From the NCBI GenBank assembly GCA_014529385.2, contig CM043959.1, forward strand, positions 51,325,253-51,389,252: a DNA stretch of 64,000 bases, in the 5' to 3' direction. A model generated the notes under the pieces. It saw only the letters and a list, made by a program, of their open reading frames with translations. It was not told the DNA's origin and ran no database searches. The position numbers were made by a program, and so were the translations under genes. Positions 53,716 through 64,000 of this stretch are shown in pieces. The stretch is from Adiantum capillus-veneris. Its lineage: Eukaryota > Streptophyta > Polypodiopsida > Polypodiales > Pteridaceae. Every line of letters starts with the position of its first letter. Position 1 is the first letter of the stretch.

Positions 53716-55440
53716 CCTCCCACTTGTATTATTCACATTCTAGAAATATCAATTACCTTTGCTACAGACAAAAGAATCCACCAAGATGCATATCCAAGGC
53801 CTCGATACCCTATCCACGCATATATGTGTGCATGACTGTCGGTACGCAATCATGAATATTTACAAGGTGAACATGTTGCACCATGTTTGAAACTCAAAAC
53901 CACTTTGAAAATCTTCCAAATGCATGTATTTACATTATTTTGTACATATGACCATGCATATACGTAGTTGTTTGTACAAACAAAAAGTGGTTTATCATCA
54001 TTGCCCAACCCCAAGTTGAGCATTTATGCTCAACGCTTGCATCAAGTTGTGTCATAAACCTGAAAAAGTGCACCCAAAATTCCTCCAACATCATAGGGAA
54101 ACTTATCCATTTGCACAAAACCAACTACATGCTCAAGCATGCCACTCACACCAAATAGAAAAGCATCTATTGTCTTGCCCTAGTGCCGCCACCCACCTGG
54201 ATCCCAAGAATAATTTGAATCTTCTCCAAGGTTGGCACATGCCATGTTGTACCGTACTTTGTTCCAATCAGTTGAACCCACAAATACCTCAAAATGAATC
54301 TCATAACACTTGATTGACAACCATAAATCCCACGTTATCTTCCGGATGCATTGACTACTCTTCATTTCCCACGCCCAAGAGACGACCACTCCAAGCATTA
54401 ACAACTCCACTCCAAAACTGAAAACGCTCTTCAAAAGAACTCTCACTAGCAACCTCTTCTTCCACATAAAACTTCTTCCACTTGAAATGCTGGAAACATG
54501 CATACAAATCCACATAGCACATTACCAAGTCTTAATCATGCCAACTAGCCCCCAGACTAGGTAACTGCCAATCAGGATCTTCACAGATAAGAGGGTATGG
54601 CTCAAACATACATTGAAGCATGCAAAATGCATCCAGAAGATCATCGTGCAAGCAAAAGGTCACTTTAACCTCCCTTCTACCCCATCCTCGAGAAGTTTAT
54701 ACTTAACAACCGCATGACGTATATAATCACGGACATCCCTTTGAGATGGAACTAGCATCAAATCCTTGCCCACATAGAACTCATTTCTATCACCTTCATG
54801 ACCCAATACCTTTGCATCACAACCAATAGAGGTTTGCCCAACCCCCAGCTCTGGTAAAGCACATAGAAACAAGGTCACATCGACCACCATAGCATCATCC
54901 TCTCTTGCATCATCTTCACTCGGTGTAGAAAGTCCTTGTCCATAGCAACCTAGTGACTCTATGCCATCATGGCACCAACTGTCACAAGCATCAGATGTGT
55001 CACCATCATAGGTTGCCTCATCGTTGTCAATTTCACCATCTACTATATCCTTGCCATTTTGCACCATAGGCATGTGCATGGTCTCCAAAGCTGCTTCACA
55101 TACTTCATTTGCATCCACTTTGCACATATGGGCATCCACACCTGTATCCAAGATATTATCCTTGCTAGCATGAGCACCTGCAACTATGCTTTTATGCACA
55201 TAAAGGTCATCCACACTTTCCATACCACGTATTGACAAAGGGCACTTCATGCATGTAGCAACAAACAACTTTCTCTCTTTTTGTAGCGCTATTTTCAATG
55301 CTTCACACATGGATTTGGACTTTTTCTCTTGCACTTTCATCTTAAGGACTGGTCGCAAAAAACTTGTGAGTATCTGTATTCTTTGGATGTTTGTAAATGC
55401 AGAATAGAATTCCTCTTTAGACATGGCCTCCACCTCAATA
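53716..55440 (-). mobile_element. Element K2: second K copy in tandem
   Basis: Contains gag-like and second-protein sequence homologous to K, deleted for the acidic-protein part (join near 53872). It is truncated on the right at the microsatellite at 55451. It shares the LTR with K. Confidence 0.75.
53930..55433 (-). pseudogene. Gag-like and second protein of K2
   Basis: 55433-54660 is open for 257 codons and spans the point where K is frameshifted: KEEFYSAFTNIQRIQILTSF, SIVAGAHASKDNILDTG, then the acidic TMHMPMVQNGKDIVDGEIDN and VPSQRDVRDYIRHAVVKYKL. 54515-54180 and 54124-53930 continue the second protein in broken form. K2 shows that gag and the acidic part were one frame in the ancestor. 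Confidence 0.6.
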
Positions 55441-55448
55441 AAGTCCCT

Positions 55449-55450
<2 letters not shown>

Positions 55451-55512
<62 letters not shown>
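55451..55512. repeat. (TG)n(AG)n microsatellite
   Basis: TG run 55451-55494 continues as AG to 55512. Further TG/GA patches follow to 55610. Confidence 0.97.
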
Positions 55513-55784
55513 CATTTTATGTGTGTGTGTGGGTGTGTGTGTGAGTGCGTGAGTGAGAGAGAGAGAGAGAGACACAGCGAGAGAGAGTGGGAGAGGGAGA
55601 AAGAGAGATCGTTTTCTCTCGCTCTTTGCAGGTGTCTTCAAGAGGTTTAGACAGCAATGCACATTCTCACCCAGCTCAACCAACACCGCTATTCATAGTC
55701 GCTTCAACCAAGTAAGCAAAAGTTATTTAAGTTATATTTCATTTGTAGTTCCTTTATTAAAATATTGTTTTGGTTTTTTTCACT

Positions 55785-55899
<115 letters not shown>

Positions 55900-55981
55900 A
55901 TTGAAATGAACTTTTATATTAAAGTCTGCAAAAGGCAAAAATAACTTATGAGACCAAAAGGATACATCCATGATGTGCCAC

Positions 55982-55983
<2 letters not shown>

Positions 55984-56062
<79 letters not shown>
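55984..56062. repeat. (AG)n microsatellite
   Basis: Uninterrupted 79-bp AG run, 87 bp after the previous tract. Confidence 0.98.
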
Positions 56063-56064
<2 letters not shown>

Positions 56065-57826
56065 CAAACTAAGAATCTATTCCAAAATAACTTACTATCT
56101 AAAAGTTACATCCCAATAATATCTAGAAAATGCAATATAGATGAGGAGGCTTAGAGGAGAAATATCCAATGCTTTCTTCTATGTTTAGAATGATCACTCC
56201 TAGGCAAGTGTGTTATTTGATATGTAGAAGACAAAGATATCATAATAATAAATATCTAATTCTCCTAAATGATTTTCTCATGTTAAACTGATCATTTAAT
56301 ATGGGGAAGTGCCAGGGGAGAAAAAGCTAGAATATTGGTTAAGCTAGCAGACCGACCACAGTAGGGATCCAAAGGAGGGAAAATAGGGATCCAAAGGGGG
56401 GGGCTATCTGGAGAAGAACCATGTGCAACAATGGGCTAAAGAACCCTAAGGTTCGGCCCATTAAGACTTCCAAAATGCTAAGGTTCCAAAATTCAAAGGT
56501 TGTGTCCAAAGGTCAACCTTAAGGGAATTGGATGCTTTGTGTGTGACCAAAAAAGTCTTTGAATATCCCTACATAGGAGGGGGTGAGCCTAGCAAGTAGG
56601 GGATGAGAGACAAGGCCACACACACACACACACAAGCTCCCTTTACACAAAGGGAATGAGGGACACATGTCAGCTCCCTAGGCCAGATGCCCACAAGGTG
56701 TACTTAATTCCTATTGGATGACCCTTGAAGTGGACCAATGAGAATTAGGGTAGCCTAATTAATTTTAAAACACTTAATAAAAAGAACCAATGAAAATTAA
56801 GTCTCCTGGATGATTATTGGACAGCCCGTGAAGGGGTCCAATAGGAATTGAGCAGCCCAATGGGCTACTTAATTCCTATTGGTCAGGATGGGGAAAGGTC
56901 CAATGGGGATTTAATTCATTTAAATCAATTAAATTAATTGATTAAGCTCTCACAAAAGGGGAAAGGGTGACACATGTCAGAAGGCTATCACTTATGCTGC
57001 TTAATAGCCATTGGCTTTGACTTGGGGAGGTCCAATGGGGAGCCTGCAAGAGCAAATAGAAAGAGGGCTCGCCCAAGAGAGAGAGGGGGCTGATTTTTGC
57101 AAGGCATTATCACACACACACTCACACAATCTCATGTGTGAAGAAAGAGAAGACTATCTCTTCCCAAGCTTTAATGGAGAGCTCATCACCTACTCCAAGC
57201 TTGTGAGATAGAAGCCTACATTGACACACTCTTGGCTTGTGGATGCAAATCCAACCAAGAGCCAAGCTTCAATGCATGCTCATCTCCTCTATCAAACTAA
57301 TTATTAAGCTAAAGCTATGCTAATATGAGTGATTATGTGAGGAGATGTACATCTTTCTCATAAGATACTCCTTCTTCCTCCCAATCTACTCTCATACCCT
57401 GCTAGCTCTCACCATCTTCGAAGGTGTGTGAGATCTTGGGTCTGAGAACGGGGATAATTAAAGTTGTGTTTACTAAGTTTTTTGCTTAGTGCATGAAGCT
57501 TTCATCTTCATTGCACTAGCTAGTCTTGAAGGAACACAAAGAATTGTATTGTACAATGTCTCTCTTGATGGGAGAAACCATAATACAAATCCTTTTTGAG
57601 GGGGGACCGGCTCTATGCAAATCTGGTCCTCAACTTTTGTCAATAGCTTAATTTCTCTCTCTTTTGAAAGTATTGTTGATGATATCTAACTAGGTGTTAT
57701 GCTTTTTGTTGCTCTCTCCACCCAAGCACTCTTGTAATTCTCATTAGGAATCTATTCTAATGAAATGCCCACTATGTTCATGCTAATTTCTGCTACACAC
57801 AAGTTTTTAGGCCATTAAATGTTACA
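56063..57826 (+). repeat. 5' LTR region of element E (left boundary unresolved)
   Basis: The right boundary is fixed by the PBS: ...TGTTACA ends at 57826. The left end cannot be placed because the 3' LTR is outside the window; TGTTAAAC at 56281 is one candidate. The region 56713-57036 has ten CCAAT/ATTGG motifs. Confidence 0.6.
56713..57036. promoter_or_regulatory. Cluster of ten CCAAT motifs in the E LTR
   Basis: CCAAT or ATTGG at 56713, 56735, 56787, 56816, 56838, 56857, 56878, 56900, 57010 and 57032. They lie in diverged tandem units with the phrase TTAATTCCTATTGG and GGTCCAAT. Position in U3 suggests enhancer function, unproven. Confidence 0.6.
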
Positions 57827-57827
57827 T

Positions 57828-57839
57828 TGGTATCAGAGC
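57828..57839 (+). promoter_or_regulatory. Primer-binding site, initiator tRNA-Met (element E)
   Basis: TGGTATCAGAGC, one base after the LTR end. Confidence 0.9.
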
Positions 57840-58228
57840 ATAAGGTTTCTCGTTTCTTGCTCAAGAAGGGAGGTCCTCAAGCTAGCTATAAATGGTTGGT
57901 ATTATTAATTGCCTGTGAGTAAGTAGAATAGGGATTTTTCAGCCTTGCAGTGTGCCTGCCTTTGTGCAGTTAATGGGGCATCACTATTGAGAGCTATGGT
58001 CTTAATAGTGGAGTCCTACGGGGCTTGCCTACGGCTTAACCACTATTGAGCTATTAGAAGCTTGACAGGAGCCGGTGCTATTTTGGTGTCGAAAGACCCT
58101 CTCTTCTATTCCTTGCAATTAATGGTATTTGAGCCGCGGGTACAGTAGCTTGAGTGCTTTTTCTAAAGGGGTAAAGAGGAGTAGCAACTAGGGATTGAAG
58201 TGCCAAAGTACACCTAAAAGTTGTTAGA

Positions 58229-59286
58229 ATGGATGACAATAGTAAAGAGAGTGAAATTAATGTTGATAACTTTGATTTTGCTCATGAGCAAGCTACTAAT
58301 GATGCTTCAATGCTTGTTAACTATCTTGTTTCTAGGCTTCAACAAGCCATGGGAAATCCATCTCTCCAAAGTGAATTGCAATGGCAACTCCATGCTCACG
58401 GGATTCTCCAAGCTCATCACCATGACGAGAGAAAACCTAGGAAGCCTCCTTGTGAGAATCCCAAAAGAGGTCTCTCTCCAATTCGGGAAGAAGAAGAGAA
58501 TCCATACGAAGGGCTCAAGAATTTACTTCTTGATGATGCATCTCCTTCCCAAAGGAGAACTCAAGAGCCTCCACCGAAGGAATGAGAAAGAAGTGAGTCT
58601 CCCGCCACCTCGGCGGAGATGGCTCCACGAAGACGGCGGGCTAAACGCTCTCCATCACCACCAAAGCGGAGAAGACCATCACACTCTTCTCCACTCATAA
58701 TTCAAAGAGGGATGATAAAAAGCAAGAGAAGAAAAAGGCAAGAAAGAGGACACCCTCTTCTCCATCTTCTTCATCCTCTTCCTCTTATGAAAGTGATGGT
58801 AAAGACAACGAAGATCAAGACAAGAAAAAGGCGAGAAAGAGGTCACCCTCTTCTCCACCTTCTTCAAATTCTTCACCTTCTGAAGAAAGTGATGGCGCAA
58901 CCTTTGAACCATCAAAAAGAAGAGGCCATAGGAAATCCTATGCCGCATGGAAGAGGTCATCCAAGCTGAAGAAGTTCAAAGAGGGAGGGAAGAGCGTCTC
59001 TTTCCTTACCTATGATGGCACCTTTGGTGCTACGGAAAAAGTCTTGGCCTTTATCCAGCAATTTGATGCGGCGTTTGGAGATGAGGGCTTCACGGAGTCC
59101 TCTAAGCTACGCCATGTAGCTATGCACTTTCAAAAGTCTGCCAGGCAATGGTGGTCTAGCCTACGAGCCAACGGTGAAGCTCCACGAACATGGAAAGCTT
59201 TAAGAGCTTCCATTATGAAGCAGTTTTTGGTCACCGATGCCAAAGACAAAGTACTCAGCAAAAGCAACAATTTTGTGCGGGCTTAA
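58229..59286 (+). pseudogene. Gag of element E with SR-like region
   Basis: Start ATG at 58229 (MDDNSKESEINVDNFDFAHE); a frame with TGA at 58583-58585. After it, SPSPPKRRRPSHSS and, in another frame from about 58720, two repeats of K-K-A-R-K-R-(T/S)-P-S-S-P plus serine runs. The capsid then follows: SFLTYDGTFGATEKVLAFIQ, AVAMHFQKSARQWW-like (HVAMHFQKSARQWWSSLR) and KALRASIMKQFL. A frameshift before 59286 breaks the link to the nucleocapsid. Confidence 0.78.
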
Positions 59287-60392
59287 CTGAAGAAATGGCA
59301 GAGTATGTCAACTCCAAAAGGCCACGTACCATATCAGCGGTAATATACCATACTATGGTGGCCGCACGAATCAATTTCCAAACGGGGGCTAAAAGAAATA
59401 ATAAGCCCTCGGAAAACAAGGGTTCCAATGAGCCTAAGGGGAAGGACAATGTCCAAAAGTCTCCTAAGGGCAACTCCAACATAGCTAAAGAGAAGGGAGT
59501 TTACAAAGGTAAGAACAAACTCTCTCCTGAAGAGATTGAGCGTTATCGCAAGGATAACCGGTGTTTCAAATGCGGCGAACAAGGACATGCGTACCGCGCT
59601 TGTCCCCAACAGAACAACCGCCAAGATCCTCCTAGAGCTTCCTTAGTTGAAATCCAAGAGGAGGAGACTCACCAAACTCATCACAAAGGATCTCCTCTTT
59701 GCCATGCTTGGGGAAAGGTAAGAAAACATGATTCTTTTATTCTCTTTGACCCTAGTTCTACTCACAATTTTATACCTATAGAGTTGGCCACCAAGCTAGG
59801 CATACAATCCTACGAGATGGGAGATGTCCTACCCGCAGACAGTGCCTTCAAGGGGCAAGAAGCTTCAGTCACTCCCTTAATCGAGAAATTGAGGCTTCAT
59901 GTCCAAGGCTATGTGGACAAAGAGGACTTCTTTATCTCTTCTCTCAAGCATGAGGATGTAATCCTAGGGGCACCGTGGTTTGACCGCTTGGCTGCCGATG
60001 TTAAATTTCCTGAAAGGAGAATCTCCTTTAAGTTCAAGGAAAAAGACATGTATATAGATGCTAAGGAAATGGGTAACACTATCCCCATTGTACATACACC
60101 AGCTTTCAACAAGTCAATAAAGAGCTCTATTTCCGTGTACATGATTTTTGTTAAAGATTCTCAAAATGAACCTAATGCTTTAACAAAAGAAAATAAAAGC
60201 AACCAAAAGGAATTAGAGTTATCCAATTTTCTCAAGGGGTTTCAAGATGTTTTTATTGACGACATCCCTTGTGAGCTACCTCCTAAACGAGGTAATGATG
60301 ACCATGCAATTGAACTTCTTCCAGGAAGTTCACCGCCTAACAAACCTCCTTATAGAGTTTCTCAAGCTCAACAAGAGGAGATTATGCGGTAA
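59270..60392 (+). pseudogene. Nucleocapsid and protease of element E
   Basis: Frame open to 60392. GLTEEMAEYVNSKRPRTI, basic spacer, and zinc knuckle CFKCGEQGHAYRAC at 59562-59603. Protease with DSFILFDPSSTHNFIPIELA (D-P-S in place of D-S-G, Asp codon 59748-59750) and EDVILGAPWFDRLAADVKF. The end reads into the RT leader (DDHAIELLPGSSPPNKPPYR). Stop TAA at 60390-60392. Confidence 0.82.
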
Positions 60393-61555
60393 GTGCATGA
60401 GTTAGTTGAGAAGGGCATGGTTAGGCCTAGCTCATTTCCATTTTGCTCACCTGTGCTTTTAGTGCAAAAGAAAGACGACACATATCGTATGTGTGTCAAC
60501 TATAGAGCACTAAATAGGATCACTATCAAGAATAGGTTTCCTGTTCCATGGGTAGAAGACCTATTTGATAAGCTACAAGGATCGACCTAAAAAGTGGCTA
60601 TCATCAAATAAGGATAGTTGATCAAGACATTGTAAAGACCGCATTTCGCACCACGTTTGGTCTTTACGAATACATTTTCATGCCTTTTGACTTGACCAAT
60701 GCACCAGCCACATTCAATCGCTTGATGGAGAAGCTGTTCAGGCCTCATCGAACCTTCACTCGAGTGTTCTTTGATGATATTATCATCTACTCTAATTCAT
60801 TAGACGAACACAAGCAACACCTCCAGGTAATATTTCAAGTTTTGAGAGAGAATATACTTTATGTTAATCGAAAGAAAAGTGAATTTTTCTTGCAAGAGAT
60901 TCAATATTTAGGTCATATTATCTCTCAAGATGGCATCCAAATAGATCCATCAAAGTTAGAGGTAATAAAAGGATGGCCTAAACCAAGGAATCTTCATGAA
61001 CTAAGAAGCTTTATAGGTATGTGTGCATACTATAGACGCTTCATAGAAAAGTTCTCACAAATTGCGGGACCATTACATGACCTAACAAAGAAAAGAGTTA
61101 GGTATACATGGTCTGCTAAGGAGAACAATGCTTTCGAAAAGCTTAAAGAAAAGCTTATCTCTCAACCTGTGCTTACACTACCGGATCTCTCAAAACCATT
61201 TGAGGTCCAATGTGATGCTTGTGGTGATTACCTTGGAGCTGCTTTTCTCCAAGAAGGGCACGCCATAGGCTATGAGAGTCGATGGCTCAACCCTGTTGAG
61301 CAAGCTCTAGGCATATACGAAAAGGAACTCCTTGCAGTTCTACATGCCTTAGACTCATGGAAGCACTATTTATTGGGGACTCCTTTCATTCTGTGAACGG
61401 ATCACCAAAGTCTTAAGTACTTCATGACGCAGACCAAGCTCTCCGAAAAACAAATGAGGTGGGCAAATTTCCTTTCGCAATTTCATTTTCATATTACTCA
61501 CATTGCTGGCAAGCATAATCAAGTAGCTGATGCACTCTCAAGACGGCCGAGAGTG
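60393..61555 (+). pseudogene. RT and RNase H of element E
   Basis: 60393-60590: GMVRPSSFPFCSPVLLVQKK and YRMCVNYRALNRITIKNRFP. A small deletion shifts the frame; from 60581 it reads IDLKSGYHQIRI, then MPFDLTNAPATFNRLM, catalytic FFDDIIIYS, LGHIISQDGIQIDPSKLEVI and LRSFIGMCAYYRRFI. RNase H: FEVQCDACGDYLGAAFLQEG. TGA at 61394-61396 (an Arg/Trp codon in the family), then TDHQSLKYFMTQ and AGKHNQVADALSRRP to the G' junction. Confidence 0.85.
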
Positions 61556-61562
61556 AATGCGG

Positions 61563-62717
61563 TGTGAGCGGGATGAAAACACACACAGTGCCTCTATAAC
61601 GACCCGACACACACTCGTGGAAAGATACATACACACACTATGGGGCACCACTCGGCTTATACAACCCACTTGGCCGAGACAGGGAACACACCGATGGAGT
61701 GCGAGGAGAGAGACTACCCGTTTTCCCACTCCACACAGAGACACACACACACACACACACACCCAAAAAACTCAGCTCAAAAGAAGAGAATTTTTTATGT
61801 TTAGATACAAATGAGCTTGTGCCAACACCAATGGGGCAAATAGCTCACACAATATGGGTAAAATATGCCAGATACAATCACAAATCGGAGAAGAAGCTTC
61901 ATTCATAGGAGAAAATTACACAGCCAAAACATCAGGAAAAGAGTGAGAAATTTGGCAAAATGGATAGCGCCATCGCGTCTGGAACGGCCCAAAACCCCAG
62001 TCTACAATGTCAAAGTGCTCAAATCCGACCTCGGATGAGCAGTTTACGGCCAAAACAGGCTCCCAAAACCCCAAAAACACACCTGAGGCTGTTCCTCCTC
62101 TCTTCTCCACGTTTTTTCTGGTCTTCTCTCTGTTTTTTCAGTTCCCGCACTTAGATTTTTTAGTTGGGCACCCTTGGCCTTTTAGATGACCTCAAACGGA
62201 CCACGAACAGGCCAAAAACTGACCTCGCAGTGCATAGTTGTCACCTTTTTTGCATCATCCGCACACTTGGCACTCATTTCTTTTCAATAATACGTCTCGC
62301 AACCACGTGAAGTGGCCCCAAAAAGTGGTCCTAATGATGACCTTTCTGCAGAACTCTCACAAGAAAACACCACTTTGTGTTCGTATTCATCCACATGCAA
62401 ATATTGACCCATTCGACTGCCTGATGTCACTAGATGCCATCTGACGCACCTGCTTACCTCATTTCTTTGACCCGCGGATAGCTTCCTCAAGAATTTTTAC
62501 GCACTACCAACTCCTCATTATTGTAGAAAAAACACACTGGTACTAGTATCGGTGAAAATCGATGCACTATGTACATGCTGTCCTACCTGTACACATGTGG
62601 GCCCCACGTAACCACTTGGCTATGGAAATTGGGCAATCCTTTATTCGATGCACAAAGCATGTGTATGTACATATGCGCAATCCCTTGCTCCAAAAAACTC
62701 CTGACATAATTTGCCCA
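61563..62717 (-). repeat. 3' LTR of element G' (1155 bp)
   Basis: Minus strand TGGGCAAATT...GCTCACA, matching the G LTR with an extra block of about 300 bp. Contains a CA run at about 61739-61762. Confidence 0.85.
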
Positions 62718-62776
62718 TCCCCTAGCTTGCTAGATCATTCATGATCAGCAGCAGCAAAGAGCAATATGAGACTCGC

Positions 62777-63994
62777 CTAATCATAGGTCTCCTCATCCTT
62801 CACCAACATTGTTTGCTCCACAGACAGTTCATCTTGCTCCACCATCATCAATCTAGCATGATACAATTTAAGACGCAATCCATTTACCCTTGACTTATGT
62901 AGAACACCATCCAGGTTAGCCAGCTGATATGTGTCATTTAGAAAACACTCCACTACCTTGAAAGGGCCTTCCCACTTAATTTGAAACTTCTTTTGGAAGG
63001 TGTTGTCCAGCTTACTGTTGTAGCGCAAAACCAAGTCATGCTTCTTGATACCCTTACTTTTGACCTTTTCATTTATCTTTGCTAAAGCCCTATCTTGCAT
63101 CTGCCCATAATGTTCCAATGCACTCATCCTATCCAGCTGAACCTCTTGTAGCTGTGAGAGCCTCTCTTCGAATGCATCACTAGGTGGCCCAAGCAACTTC
63201 TCTAACATCTTGACCGCAGGCAACTCTACTTCCACAGGCAATAGTGCTTCTTTTCCATACACCAAATGAAATGGAGTAAACCCTGTACCTGTCTTCACCG
63301 AAGTACGGTAAGCCCATAATGCACTAGGCAATTCCAAATCCCAATTCTTTCCTTGGTGCTCTGTCACTTTCGAAAGAATTTGTACCAACTCACCATTGAA
63401 TCTTTCATTTAAGCCATTACACTATGGGTAATAAGGAGTGGTATGCTGGTGCCTAATCTTCATCTTTGTGCATAAGAAGTCTAGCAGTTTAGCTCTAAAT
63501 CCTGGCCCCTTATCTGAAAGTAGCTCTAATGGCACCCCAAACTTGCAACATATTTCATCATACACAAATTTTGCCACATCCTTTGTAGTGATCTGTTTTA
63601 CTGCTATAGCCTCTGCCCATCTAGAAAGATAGTCCACTGCCGTCAAAATATAGCTTTTGCCCCTACTTGTGATAGGTAACGGGCCTATTGCATCAATCCC
63701 CCACTTTTCAAACACATCAAACGCCATAATGGTTTTTCGTAGCTCTGGATTCAACACTCTCTTCCCAAATGCTTGACACCTATTGCAAGACCTACACCAA
63801 TGGAGAACATCTTTGTGCAAACTAGGCCATACATACCCCTCTTGCAAAATCTTATGCAAGGTGATCTTTAGAGCAAAATGGCCACCAGATGCGCCTTCAT
63901 GATTCTCTTCCAACACTCTGTAAAGCTCCTCCCGCCAAGGTACACGTCTCAACACGAGATCAACCCCTTTCATGTATAAGACATCACCAATCAA
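62777..63994 (-). pseudogene. Integrase of element G'
   Basis: 63994-63422: zinc domain (HEGASGGHFALKITLHKIL, CRSCNRCQ), KWGIDAIGPLPITSRGKS, LLSDKGPGFRAKLLDF and TTPYYP. A TAG at 63422-63424 replaces Tyr of G. 63388-62777: WAYRTSVKTGTGFTPFHLVY and KWEGPFKVVECFLNDTYQLA. The Glu motif NGLNERFNGELVQIL lies between the two pieces. D, D and E are all retained; a single nonsense codon is the only visible defect here. Confidence 0.87.
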
Positions 63995-64000
63995 TTTGTA

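Larger units (their letters stand above)
57827..61562 (+). mobile_element. Element E: Ty3/gypsy element cut by G'
   Basis: PBS, gag with an SR-like region and zinc knuckle, protease, RT and RNase H in gypsy order, ending after ...ADALSRRPRVNA at the G' LTR. Integrase and 3' LTR are displaced outside the window. The single RNase H and RT style fit the chromovirus/CRM-Tekay-like group, but without integrase or chromodomain that is inference. Confidence 0.82.
61563..64000 (-). mobile_element. Element G': second G-family Tat-like element, right end outside window
   Basis: Integrase 63994-62777 followed by its 3' LTR 62717-61563. It inserted into E; the left flank 5-mer is TGCGG. The 5' part and other target duplication lie beyond 64000. 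Confidence 0.85.

Noticed and set aside
61557-61908. Plus-strand frames in the G' LTR
   Set aside because: LTR sequence with CA repeat; the same region in G is non-coding.

Overview
This is a eukaryotic, almost certainly land-plant, repeat-dense window. The evidence is plant-type Ty3/gypsy elements with two RNase H domains (Tat-like lineage), a plant-type Ty1/copia remnant primed by initiator tRNA-Met, a fragment of a DBP2-like DEAD-box helicase, hAT transposase debris, and long GA and GT microsatellites. The genus cannot be fixed from sequence alone; a large repeat-rich genome such as a fern is plausible, but that is inference. I see no intact host gene, no rRNA or tRNA gene, and no bacterial-style operon. 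Essentially everything recognisable is LTR retrotransposon, and most coding regions carry stops or frameshifts.

Layout, left to right. 1-2625 (+): element A, with an F-like leader and gag but a K-type 3' LTR. 2626-3024 (+): hAT transposase C-terminus. 3539-4287 (-): unrecognised broken coding segment. 5582-19928 (-): element H, a large non-autonomous gypsy-type element with gag and a protease domain but no reverse transcriptase. H carries a captured helicase fragment next to its 3' LTR edge. Its 5' leader holds seven copies of a 22-bp palindrome. H is interrupted 6 bp upstream of its gag ATG by copia element I (12830-16561), which still has both LTRs, PBS, PPT and a perfect 5-bp target-site duplication.

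c. 20650-27126 (+): element G, Tat-like gypsy with gag, protease, RT, RNase H, second RNase H, integrase and 3' LTR. G sits inside element M (27127-c. 30470, +), a decayed member of a second gypsy lineage. 33012-c. 38512 (-): element J, a G relative. c. 40139-42010 (-): 3' end of element L. 42011-49910 (-): element F, the complete but decayed relative of M, with both LTRs. F interrupts K (49911-53715, -), a non-autonomous element that shares its LTR in tandem with a second copy, K2 (53716-c. 55440). 55451-56062: GT and GA microsatellites. c. 56300-61562 (+): element E, another gypsy element with an initiator-Met PBS, cut just after RNase H by G' (61563-64000, -), a G-family copy running off the right edge.

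Nesting order, where readable: I inserted into H, G into M, F into K, and G' into E. Autonomous-type machinery (G, J, F, E, G') sits beside elements with no RT of their own (H, I, A, K), which presumably depended on partners for movement. The most unusual signal is the near-invariant palindrome array in the H leader (17016-18426), locally spaced 124-125 bp, whose flanking repeat units have diverged much more than the palindromes.
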